Positions 1-5,171 of a DNA stretch of 5,171 nucleotides are shown here, piece by piece. Position 1 is the stretch's first letter; every line of letters starts with the position of its first letter. Location of the stretch: positions 19,756 to 24,926 of the forward strand of contig DCIL01000106.1 of assembly GCA_002315875.1 (NCBI GenBank), in the 5' to 3' direction. The notes under the pieces were generated by a model. The model did no database searches and was not told where the DNA came from. It saw nothing but the letters and a program-made list of their open reading frames with translations. The DNA comes from Verrucomicrobia bacterium UBA1727. Lineage in GTDB: Bacteria; Verrucomicrobiota; Kiritimatiellia; RFP12; UBA1067. A program made the translations under genes and the position numbers.

Positions 1-212
1 ACGATCTGCGCCGCGACCCGCGAAGGATCGCCCTGTCCGTCGAATCCGTAGCGCGAGACAATGAGCATCAACGCCGCGCCGATAGCCACCAGAAGATGCG
101 TCCGCATCCCGGCGACCTTGGCACGGTATTCGCGCTCCGCCCCGATGAGTCCGCCGAGAATCCCAGCGAGCACCAGGCGCGTAATGAGCACACAAGTTTC
201 AGGCATCTGCAT
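1..212 (-). CDS. MgtC/SapB family membrane protein (partial, N-terminal 70 residues)
   Basis: The frame opens at ATG 212 and stays open to the window edge, giving 70 complete codons, so the C-terminus lies outside. Seen: a hydrophobic helix at about residues 8-25 ending in GGLIGAEREYR, then GMRTH at 35-39, a second hydrophobic segment at about 40-53 (LLVAIGAALMLIVS), then YGF and DPSRVAAQI at 62-70. This order is the signature of the MgtC/SapB N-terminal membrane domain, which continues in full-length members into further helices and sometimes an ACT-like cytoplasmic domain. MgtC proteins sit in the inner membrane and are linked to growth at low magnesium, control of the F-type ATPase and, in pathogens, survival in macrophages; many members have no known role. 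The start is fixed by a strong GGAGGTG six bases upstream. ATG 206 is a weaker alternative. It is the third gene of the operon, only 5 nt after the GH95 stop. The family call is firm; the function is not. Confidence 0.9.
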   Translation of the reverse strand, partial: MQMPETCVLITRLVLAGILGGLIGAEREYRAKVAGMRTHLLVAIGAALMLIVSRYGFDGQGDPSRVAAQI

Positions 213-217
213 GATAA

Positions 218-2530
218 TCACCTCCGCAACAGGTTGGAATTATAGCATAATCCTTTGAAATAGAGGCGTGGTGTCATCCCGTTCTCCGCCTTGACCGCTA
301 CGGCGCGGGCGTAAACCGGCACTCCGTCTTTCCACGAACAGTCGACGATGAAGCCGCCGCGCGCGCAAAGACCGGTGAACGATCCCCGCTTGGCCCAGGC
401 TGCCGGAAGCGCCGGCAAAAGCTCAATGCGTCCATCGCCGTGGCTCTGCACGAGCATCTCCGCCACTGCAGCAGTCGCTCCCAGATTGCCGTCAATCTGG
501 AAGTTCCCTCGGTTCTTGTGACTGTTGAAGAGATTGTCGAAGAGATGCCCACTCTCGAGCCGACACAGCGAGGCATACGCGCGTTCCGCATCCCGCGCAC
601 GCGCCCAACAGACGAGGCGATGCGCTTCCGACCAGCCGGTATGTCCGTTCCCGCGCAGCTTCAGCGTTTCGCGTGCGGCAGCCAACCAGTCGGGACGATC
701 AGACGTGATGAGACGGCCCGGAGAAAGTCCCGCCAACTGCGAGATGTGACGATGGTCCTTCTCTCCGATCTCACCGTAGAAGTTCTCCTCACGGAATTCC
801 TTGATTTGTCCCGAAGCGCCGATCTGAACTGGATCATAACGGTCAAGCTGTTCACGGACGATTCGCGCTACCGCATCATCCTTCTTGCCCAGCAACTCGT
901 GCGCAGCCAGGAAATCCCGATTGTTCTCGCAGATCATCTGCTGGTCGAACGCACACCCGACCGTTCCGTACGGCCTCAGGCCCTTGGACGGATTCTTCGG
1001 ATCCTTCGGCACCAGCTGCTCGGGCGACGCCGAATAGACCGCCAGATACTTGCCGTCTATCTCACGCACGGCCCGAGTCAAGAAATCGGCCATACCATGA
1101 AGGACGGGATAGACGTGATGTTCAAGCACCGAACGATCACGCGTGTAATCCCACCAGTCCCAGAACAGCTTCGTCGTGAGCCCTCCCGTCCCAGGACCGG
1201 AATGTCCGCCCGGTTCGCTCACGTACCACGGCGATACGCTGGTGCCGACGCACCAGAAGTCGTCGGATAACGGACGGACTACGGCCTCTTCGCCTACAGT
1301 GCGCTTCAGATAGGAAACCGCCCGTTGGCGTGTCAACGGCCTGAATGCCGCGTTCATGTCGGCGTAGGGCTGAAAGCATTCCGCGAGATTGCATACAAAC
1401 GCCGGCCAGTAGTTCATCTGGACATTAATGTTATGGAAATAGGTGCCTCCCCACGATGCCCTTTCCTTCGCATTCCAGATTCCCTGAAGATTGGCGGGAA
1501 GACATCCTGGCCGCGAAGATTGGGTCAGCAGGTAGCGTCCGAACTGGAAGTGACACTCATTGAGCCAGTTGCTGCGCTTACCTTTGCGCACCGCCTCCAT
1601 CAGATCCTCCATCGGAAGTTCACGGTCTTTCTCAGTATCCGGAAGATCCAGCGTCACTCGGCCGAACAGCGCCGCCATGTCAGCCACGTGCGACGTCCTC
1701 ACGGCTTCATAGCCCTTACGCGCTGCCGCGGCAACCGTCGCCTCAACGGAAGCAAAGACGTCTTTCTTGGCAACCTTATCGAAAAGCGCATAATTGGTAT
1801 CACAGGCAAAGTACATCGTCGCTGCCGTCGCATTCGTCACCGTAAGGACGCCGTGCGCGGCACGGACCTCTCCATCCGTCTCGACCCGGAGCCGCGCGCC
1901 GAAAACAGTGTTCTTGAACTTCATCCGCTGCTCGCATACAAGATCAGCGCCGACGGCAAAGACCGTACCCGTGCGCCCGCACTGATTCTCCGGCTCCGCG
2001 CCCCACGTGACTGGAAACGGTATCTCGCCCGTCACGTCAAAGGAAAGCGCCTTCGCGCGCGAGGCGGAGAACCGAAGGACGAGAACCTTATCAACGTAAG
2101 AGGCGAACGCCTCTCGGACATATGAGACACCGTCCGCAACATACGCAACGCTCGCCGTCGCCGTCTCCAGCTCGAGCACGCGTCGGTAGTCCGTCCACGT
2201 AGTTACAGGAAAACGAAAACGCAGATCATAGGCATCCGTAAGCGCGGCATGCGTCCGCTTGCGCGCGGCCTCGTACGATGCCTCATAGACCGCATTGTGC
2301 GTTACTTGAAGACGCTCATTGGTGACGCCGCCAAAGACGCTTACGCCGAACCAACCATTGCCGATCGGTGTTGATCGATTCTCCCATCCGGCTATTGAAT
2401 CCTCCGCCGCCGTCCGATAAACGAGCCGATGCACGTACTCTGGAGTTGACGGTGAATGATGGCTTTCATCAGCGTGCAGAGGCCCGACGACAAGCGCCGA
2501 TGTCACAACCAACAGCATGGACTTCTGCAT
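218..2530 (-). CDS. Exported glycoside hydrolase family 95 protein (alpha-L-fucosidase/alpha-L-galactosidase family)
   Basis: GH95 enzymes are inverting exo-glycosidases that remove terminal alpha-L-fucose, or alpha-L-galactose in some members, from plant or host glycans. The 770-residue length is normal for the family. Seen, numbering from ATG 2530: signal peptide at 1-20 (cleavage likely after LHA); N-terminal beta-domain motif with PIGNGWFG at about 56-63 and VFGG at 65-68; the (alpha/alpha)6 barrel motif ending LPANLQGIW at 345-353; NINVQMNYWP at 367-376; SPEQ at 502-505; HRHISQL at 593-599; and NFQIDGNLG at 677-685. By comparison with Bifidobacterium AfcA, Asn367 and Asn369 with Asp680 should activate water, and Glu504 is the likely general acid. 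Phe365 stands where AfcA has a sugar-contacting His. An upstream in-frame ATG at 2536 is only one base from the Shine-Dalgarno, so 2530 is preferred. The gene is preceded by the phosphatase gene and followed 5 nt later by an MgtC-like gene. Family is certain; exact substrate is unknown. Confidence 0.95.
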   Translation of the reverse strand: MQKSMLLVVTSALVVGPLHADESHHSPSTPEYVHRLVYRTAAEDSIAGWENRSTPIGNGWFGVSVFGGVTNERLQVTHNAVYEASYEAARKRTHAALTDAYDLRFRFPVTTWTDYRRVLELETATASVAYVADGVSYVREAFASYVDKVLVLRFSASRAKALSFDVTGEIPFPVTWGAEPENQCGRTGTVFAVGADLVCEQRMKFKNTVFGARLRVETDGEVRAAHGVLTVTNATAATMYFACDTNYALFDKVAKKDVFASVEATVAAAARKGYEAVRTSHVADMAALFGRVTLDLPDTEKDRELPMEDLMEAVRKGKRSNWLNECHFQFGRYLLTQSSRPGCLPANLQGIWNAKERASWGGTYFHNINVQMNYWPAFVCNLAECFQPYADMNAAFRPLTRQRAVSYLKRTVGEEAVVRPLSDDFWCVGTSVSPWYVSEPGGHSGPGTGGLTTKLFWDWWDYTRDRSVLEHHVYPVLHGMADFLTRAVREIDGKYLAVYSASPEQLVPKDPKNPSKGLRPYGTVGCAFDQQMICENNRDFLAAHELLGKKDDAVARIVREQLDRYDPVQIGASGQIKEFREENFYGEIGEKDHRHISQLAGLSPGRLITSDRPDWLAAARETLKLRGNGHTGWSEAHRLVCWARARDAERAYASLCRLESGHLFDNLFNSHKNRGNFQIDGNLGATAAVAEMLVQSHGDGRIELLPALPAAWAKRGSFTGLCARGGFIVDCSWKDGVPVYARAVAVKAENGMTPRLYFKGLCYNSNLLRR
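219..225 (-). promoter_or_regulatory. Ribosome binding site of the MgtC-like gene, containing the GH95 stop codon
   Basis: On the minus strand the sequence reads GGAGGTGA-TTATC-ATG. GGAGGTG is a near-perfect Shine-Dalgarno sequence six bases before ATG 212. The GH95 stop TGA (220-218) lies inside it, so ribosomes ending on GH95 finish directly on the next initiation site. This arrangement suggests translational coupling, which is inference. Confidence 0.8.
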
Positions 2531-2537
2531 GATCATT

Positions 2538-2542
2538 CTCCT
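2538..2542 (-). promoter_or_regulatory. Ribosome binding site that decides the GH95 start
   Basis: The minus strand reads TAAAGGAGA-ATGATC-ATG. AGGAG lies seven bases before ATG 2530 but only one base before ATG 2536, so the inner ATG is the likely start, giving a protein of 770 rather than 772 residues. The TAA stop of the phosphatase (2545-2543) directly abuts this site, again suggesting coupled translation. Confidence 0.8.
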
Positions 2543-2989
2543 TTAGCCAACCAACTCTTTCAAGAGCCCCTCGCACCCCCTGAGCACGTCGTCATACGTC
2601 TGATCGAAATTCCCCGTGTACCAGGGATCGGCGATATCGCGCGTCTCACCGGCGAAGTCGAGGAGCTTGTGGATTTTCGGAAGGTCCTCGGGATATACCA
2701 GGCGTCGCAGATCGGCAATGTTGTAGGCATCCATGCCGATGAGATAATCGTACTCCCGCGCCTTCGCCGCCGTGAGCAACCAGGCCGCGCGCGGTGCGAA
2801 CGGAATGCCCATGGCCCTTAGCTTCGCCCGCGTCCCGTAATGGATGTCATTGCCGATCTCGTCGGTATGAAGCGCGGCAGATGCAACCTCGATGTCCGTC
2901 CGCCCAGCCCGTCGCACGAGTTCCTTCATTACGAACTCGGCCATAGGCGAACGGCAGATGTTGCCGTGGCAAAGAAAGAGTATACTCAT
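2543..2989 (-). CDS. Low-molecular-weight protein tyrosine phosphatase
   Basis: This is a cytoplasmic phosphatase of 148 residues, the usual size for the family, which hydrolyses phosphotyrosine through a cysteinyl-phosphate intermediate. In bacteria these enzymes often oppose BY-type tyrosine kinases that control capsule or exopolysaccharide export; others act on phosphoarginine or have no known substrate. Seen: the phosphate-binding loop CHGNICRSP near the N-terminus with nucleophile Cys7 and Arg13 (the CX5R motif), and the general-acid motif DP at 121-122 followed by WYTGN. Both catalytic elements are intact. ATG 2989 is chosen because AGGGA lies eight bases upstream; an in-frame TTG at 2992 would add one residue. 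It is the first gene after the extended -10 promoter and stands 12 nt before the GH95 start. No tyrosine kinase or polysaccharide export gene is visible here, so its target is unknown. Arsenate reductase of the thioredoxin-linked type is related in fold, but the DP loop and length favour the phosphatase. Confidence 0.93.
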   Translation of the reverse strand: MSILFLCHGNICRSPMAEFVMKELVRRAGRTDIEVASAALHTDEIGNDIHYGTRAKLRAMGIPFAPRAAWLLTAAKAREYDYLIGMDAYNIADLRRLVYPEDLPKIHKLLDFAGETRDIADPWYTGNFDQTYDDVLRGCEGLLKELVG

Positions 2990-3017
2990 CAATCATGTCC
3001 CTGTATTTACACCTCGA

Positions 3018-3026
3018 ATTATACCA
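3018..3026 (-). promoter_or_regulatory. Extended -10 promoter for the phosphatase-GH95-MgtC operon
   Basis: The minus strand reads TGG-TATAAT: a perfect sigma-70 type -10 hexamer (3023-3018) with the TG of an extended -10 one base before it. No good TTGACA-like element is present at 16-18 bases upstream, which is typical of extended -10 promoters. Transcription would start near 3011, leaving a leader of roughly 22 bases before ATG 2989. It lies in the only sizeable gap in the left half of the window, exactly where the operon needs a promoter. Confidence 0.7.
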
Positions 3027-3044
3027 TATTCAGAAGCGGCAGCT

Positions 3045-3063
3045 GACATGTCTCCACCTGGAG
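3045..3063. promoter_or_regulatory. Two adjacent palindromes at the -35 region (candidate operator)
   Basis: GACATGTC (3045-3052) is a perfect 8-bp palindrome overlapping the position where the -35 element would sit. It shares one base with CTCCACCTGGAG (3052-3063), an inverted repeat with 5-bp arms and a 2-nt centre. Sites of this size can bind dimeric regulators, and their place over a promoter makes an operator plausible. Short palindromes are common by chance, so this is only a candidate. Confidence 0.3.
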
Positions 3064-3098
3064 TTTTATGGTGCGTTATCTGGGAAATGAATGCGCGA

Positions 3099-3842
3099 TC
3101 ACTTGAACCGAAAGTTTATAACGGGGAAATACTCCAGTTTGGATGACGGCATATAATTGACAGCGCCGATCTGTAGGCACTCGCCTCCGCCTGCTTCATT
3201 GTAAATGCCGATCTGTACGCCATCGATCCGCTTCGCCTTGTTCACGATACCGAGTTGAAAACCGTATGCCTCGTCACTCATGCAAAGCATGGCTATCTCG
3301 CCCCCGTAGAGCGTTTCAGTCTTTGTCATGAACCCAGCGCATTGAATCCCTGCTATCGTTTCGGCAAAATCAACCACCCCAGCAAACTGAAGCCCGTTGA
3401 CACGATGCGCGTCACACATGACTCCGCTAATCTGCATACCATTTACCTGCGCCGACTTCGCCGCCAACGTTCCGTATTGAGCACCATACACAACACAATG
3501 ATCCAAATTGTTACTTGTCACGTAGCCGGAAGCCAAGATTCCGCATTGCAATCCATAGAGGGAATCCGTCACACCCCCGCCCCACATACTGAGCTGCCCG
3601 CCGTAAACATCATCGGCCTTACACGAAAGCGACCCCCAGTCGAGTCCATACACCGATTTCTCGGTTCCAAACATCCGTATGGGTGGCGTCTTTGACAGCC
3701 CATAGCAACGAGCAAGGGCCACAGGCGTACCAAAGTAGATCCCAGCATTGATCGCCACGACAGCACCATACCCCATTGCAGATGCGGAGCTGGCGGCAGT
3801 AATGGCCGCGACGAAACACCCGACTCTTGCTAACTTCTTCAT
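3099..3842 (-). CDS. Exported short-repeat protein (LA_2272-like surface repeat family)
   Basis: Seen: a signal peptide at 1-22 (MKK, hydrophobic core, cleavage after ASA), a short leader region, then about ten short repeats from residue 64 to 229, and a C-terminal end closing with FPVINFRFK. Repeats follow the pattern [VIL]-[YN]-G-x-Q-x-[GA], with the central glycine at residues 66, 81, 97, 120, 135, 150, 165, 180, 194 and 208. The repeats resemble those of proteins annotated as LA_2272 surface repeat-containing, found in Leptospira and many uncultured bacteria and of unknown function. This link is made from memory of the repeat style. A regular 15-residue unit with alternating small and hydrophobic residues suggests a solenoid or beta-rich fold, which is inference. 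Eight cysteines occur outside the signal peptide, several inside repeats. The start is supported by AAGGTGA seven bases upstream, and ATGA overlaps the stop of the lipoprotein before it, so the two are probably made together. Confidence 0.8.
   Translation of the reverse strand: MKKLARVGCFVAAITAASSASAMGYGAVVAINAGIYFGTPVALARCYGLSKTPPIRMFGTEKSVYGLDWGSLSCKADDVYGGQLSMWGGGVTDSLYGLQCGILASGYVTSNNLDHCVVYGAQYGTLAAKSAQVNGMQISGVMCDAHRVNGLQFAGVVDFAETIAGIQCAGFMTKTETLYGGEIAMLCMSDEAYGFQLGIVNKAKRIDGVQIGIYNEAGGGECLQIGAVNYMPSSKLEYFPVINFRFK
3156..3653 (-). repeat. Array of about ten 15-residue coding repeats
   Basis: This is the DNA encoding residues 64-229 of the exported repeat protein. The spacing of the conserved glycine is 15, 16, 23, 15, 15, 15, 15, 14 and 14 residues, so the unit is 45 bases with one enlarged unit (about residues 97-120) carrying an insertion rich in Asn, Thr and Ser. 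Units differ strongly at the DNA level, so they are old or under selection rather than recently duplicated. Confidence 0.75.
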
Positions 3843-4705
3843 GATTCACTCACCTTGACCGTGTCAGTTTTCTTATCTGCAGCGGCTGGGTTCGCTCTGC
3901 GCGGGCGTTCGCAATCACGCTTCTTCATCGCTGCACTTAACTTTTCAGAAATATCCGCGCCAACGGAAACAGTTTGGACATCCTTCGCTGTTGGTTCAGC
4001 TTCCAACACAATCTTGCCGTCTTTACTCTTCAAATGCCGTCTGCATTTAAGACGTCTGGCACAATCGTCGTCTCCTACACGAAAAGTAACCTCAACGCCG
4101 GGTGGCGACATTTCAACATATTCATTTCCTCGCTTCATATAGACTGCATCATGCCCAGACACATGAACTTGCTGTCCATCAGCCAAGTTGGCATAAACGG
4201 ATGTATGACAGAGCGCCAACGCGCAGCGGTTCTGAACACATTTATTATGTATACGCAAACGATTCAGATCGACGAGCGCATCAAGCTCCATATCCGTTCC
4301 GAGCTTATCATTGACCCAACTAATGGCACTACGACACGCATGCAGTAGTTCCTTGTCATCGGCACCGGGCTTTAACGTCCGCTCAAGCGAAATATACTCC
4401 AACTTCAAACGACCGGTTTTTGCATCCTGTTCGAGATGTGCGGTACATCTGACGAAGCCGTTCTCGTCTTTCGCCAAGTTCAGATTATAGTGATGCCAAT
4501 TGTTGCCTACAACAGGAAAGATATTTGTATCAGCCAAGACCTCCTGGTTGATTCCGAACAACTTGCCTATCCGAACATTTGGATACGTATAATCGCGAGA
4601 GGAGAACCTCTCCGAATCATCGCAATCCGTAACAGGGGGAATTGACGGCCCCACACATCCCGCAAATGCTGCGGCCAACACACTCATAGCAATCATCTTG
4701 TTCAT
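3839..4705 (-). CDS. Predicted lipoprotein of unknown function, cysteine-rich
   Basis: I do not recognise a family. Seen in the 288-residue protein: a lipoprotein signal MNKMIAMSVLAAAFAGC with lipid-acceptor Cys17, a Pro-rich stretch after it, and a mixed polar domain at about 30-250. That domain holds nine further cysteines including three spaced five apart (156, 161, 166) and a pair at 215 and 221. The basic tail at about 261-288 is rich in Arg, Pro, Ala and Lys. Residue 18 is Val, so the Asp+2 inner-membrane retention signal is absent, consistent with the outer membrane. ATG 4705 is chosen because AGGA stands nine bases upstream and it puts the signal sequence at the N-terminus; a TTG at 4729 would add eight residues before the signal. 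It overlaps the repeat protein by 4 bases and follows the small lipoprotein by 69 nt, so the three may act together at the cell surface. Export is well supported; function is unknown. Confidence 0.82.
   Translation of the reverse strand: MNKMIAMSVLAAAFAGCVGPSIPPVTDCDDSERFSSRDYTYPNVRIGKLFGINQEVLADTNIFPVVGNNWHHYNLNLAKDENGFVRCTAHLEQDAKTGRLKLEYISLERTLKPGADDKELLHACRSAISWVNDKLGTDMELDALVDLNRLRIHNKCVQNRCALALCHTSVYANLADGQQVHVSGHDAVYMKRGNEYVEMSPPGVEVTFRVGDDDCARRLKCRRHLKSKDGKIVLEAEPTAKDVQTVSVGADISEKLSAAMKKRDCERPRRANPAAADKKTDTVKVSES
3850..3856 (-). promoter_or_regulatory. Ribosome binding site of the repeat protein, inside the lipoprotein gene
   Basis: AAGGTGA lies seven bases before ATG 3842 and within the last codons of the upstream lipoprotein. 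The ATG shares bases with that gene's TGA stop (ATGA, 3842-3839). This supports the chosen start and co-translation of the two exported proteins. Confidence 0.7.
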
Positions 4706-4774
4706 CTTATAAATTCCTTTCTTCGGCAATTACTGTCTTCCGCCAGAACTTTTCTTACTGTAGAAAATCAAGAA

Positions 4775-4915
4775 TCAGCCTCGCAACATCGCCTGTCCAC
4801 CGTCATCTGCCGAATCGCGATGTGCAGTCAACGCCTCTTTAAGCATATCATCGTAAAAGCCGCCATTCTCCATCGCACATCCCGCCAAGATGACACAGAA
4901 CAGCAATCGCCACAT
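4775..4915 (-). CDS. Small lipoprotein, 46 residues
   Basis: This short gene has every sign of being real. ATG 4915 is preceded at eight bases by AGGAG within AAAGGAGA (4930-4923). The protein begins MWRLLFCVILAGC, a compact signal with a textbook lipobox (LAGC) and lipid-acceptor Cys13. The mature part is only 34 residues (AMENGGFYDDM to MLRG), mostly polar with several Asp, and has no further membrane segment. Small lipoproteins of this kind include entericidins and lipoproteins of secretion or envelope complexes, but I see no specific match. The next gene, also a lipoprotein, begins 69 nt downstream with no terminator visible between them, so an operon is likely. Confidence 0.7.
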   Translation of the reverse strand: MWRLLFCVILAGCAMENGGFYDDMLKEALTAHRDSADDGGQAMLRG

Positions 4916-4923
4916 GTGATTAT

Positions 4924-4928
4924 CTCCT
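4924..4928 (-). promoter_or_regulatory. Ribosome binding site of the 46-residue lipoprotein
   Basis: AGGAG inside AAAGGAGATA lies eight bases before ATG 4915. It is one of the strongest ribosome sites in the window and is the main reason to accept such a short gene. Confidence 0.7.
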
Positions 4929-4962
4929 TTAATGCAAGAAACGCGCAGACGCCAGCTGTATT

Positions 4963-5025
4963 TTAGTTACTGAAACAATAGAACTCATCGCCCCAAATAA
5001 ATTCAATTGATATGTTATCCTTCAT
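4963..5025 (-). CDS. Possible 20-residue peptide
   Basis: ATG 5025 begins two bases after the TGA of the upstream membrane protein and reads 20 codons to TAA. The peptide starts MKDNISIEF and continues WGDEFYCFSN, an acidic and aromatic composition that does not look like random read-out. GGTGA, which includes the upstream stop, lies two bases before the ATG: a weak and closely spaced site that could work only by coupling. Alternatives are a decayed end of a longer gene or a chance frame. I recognise nothing in it. Confidence 0.25.
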   Translation of the reverse strand: MKDNISIEFIWGDEFYCFSN

Positions 5026-5027
5026 AT

Positions 5028-5171
5028 TCACCAGGATCCGCCGCCGCAAAGCAACACCCTAAGAAGAGCAAGCACTCCAACAAGTCCGGCAACAATCCCA
5101 ATCAGAAGCAGTCCATGCCCGGTAAGGACAAGCAACAATGCACCAATAATGGCTCTTCCCGCGTTTTGGGA
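5028..5171 (-). CDS. C-terminal end of a glycine-rich membrane protein (partial)
   Basis: This frame is open from the window edge to TGA at 5030-5028, giving the last 47 residues. Residues 6-41 of this fragment are almost wholly hydrophobic (GRAIIGALLLVLTGHG, then LLLIGIVAGLVGVLALLRVLL). They would form one long or two short membrane helices broken by TGHG, ending in CGGGSW. The two other minus-strand frames are closed by stops in this stretch, which favours this one. The start and any catalytic region lie outside, so no family can be named. It precedes the lipoprotein genes on the same strand and may belong to the same operon. Confidence 0.5.
   Translation of the reverse strand, partial: SQNAGRAIIGALLLVLTGHGLLLIGIVAGLVGVLALLRVLLCGGGSW

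Noticed and set aside
440..2125. Long plus-strand open frames (440-1270 and 1325-2125)
   Set aside because: They run antisense to the GH95 gene, have no credible ribosome site, give Arg-rich translations without any domain, and are explained by the GC-rich codon use of that gene.
2990..2996. Alternative starts TTG 2992 or ATG 2996 for the phosphatase
   Set aside because: ATG 2996 is out of frame. TTG 2992 is a weaker codon directly beside ATG 2989, which has better spacing to AGGGA and gives the usual family N-terminus.
3052..3070. Hairpin CTCCACCTGGAG followed by TTTT, read as a terminator
   Set aside because: The T-run follows only on the plus strand, where no gene ends. In the minus direction, where it would be needed after the repeat protein, no T-run follows, and the stem is only 4-5 bp.
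4706..4729. Longer start for the larger lipoprotein at TTG 4729
   Set aside because: It would place eight residues before the lipoprotein signal and would start upstream of the AGGA ribosome site, which fits ATG 4705 well.
4941..4958. GC-rich stretch as a terminator after the membrane protein
   Set aside because: Only a 3-bp stem can be drawn and no clean T-run follows, so no termination signal is supported.
4960..4965. TAAAAT as a -10 promoter element for the small lipoprotein
   Set aside because: It matches five of six bases but has no TG extension and no acceptable -35 element at 16-18 bases. It also overlaps the stop of the possible 20-residue peptide, so it is not strong enough to annotate.

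Overview
All supported genes lie on the minus strand. They form two consecutive transcription blocks, described here in the direction of transcription (right to left). Organism, by inference only: a Gram-negative, probably uncultured bacterium that degrades host or plant glycans, most like the Verrucomicrobiota/Kiritimatiellota/Lentisphaerota group. The reasons are a secreted GH95 enzyme, lipoproteins with a classical lipobox, a short-repeat surface-type protein, and strong AGGAG-type ribosome sites. No rRNA or marker gene is present to settle this.

Right block (about 5171 to 3099). It starts with the C-terminal 47 residues of a glycine-rich membrane protein that runs off the window. A possible 20-residue peptide follows, beginning 2 nt after that stop. 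Next come a 46-residue lipoprotein, a 288-residue lipoprotein of no family I recognise, and a 247-residue exported protein made of about ten 15-residue repeats. The last two overlap by ATGA. No intrinsic terminator is visible between any of these genes. Together they look like a small envelope or surface module of unknown function, and this is the least explained part of the window. By eye it is more AT-rich than the left half.

Boundary (2990 to 3098). This 109-base gap holds a clear extended -10 promoter (TGG-TATAAT) reading leftwards. Two short palindromes lie over and just upstream of its -35 position.

Left block (2989 to 1). This is a tight three-gene operon: a low-molecular-weight protein tyrosine phosphatase, an exported GH95 glycosidase (alpha-L-fucosidase/galactosidase family), and the N-terminal 70 residues of an MgtC/SapB membrane protein that leaves the window. 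At both junctions the stop codon touches or lies inside the Shine-Dalgarno sequence of the next gene, which suggests coupled translation. The GH95 protein keeps the expected catalytic motifs but has Phe at a sugar-contacting position usually held by His or Thr.

There is no stretch longer than 300 bases without a gene. I see no tRNA, rRNA, CRISPR array, insertion sequence or phage gene.
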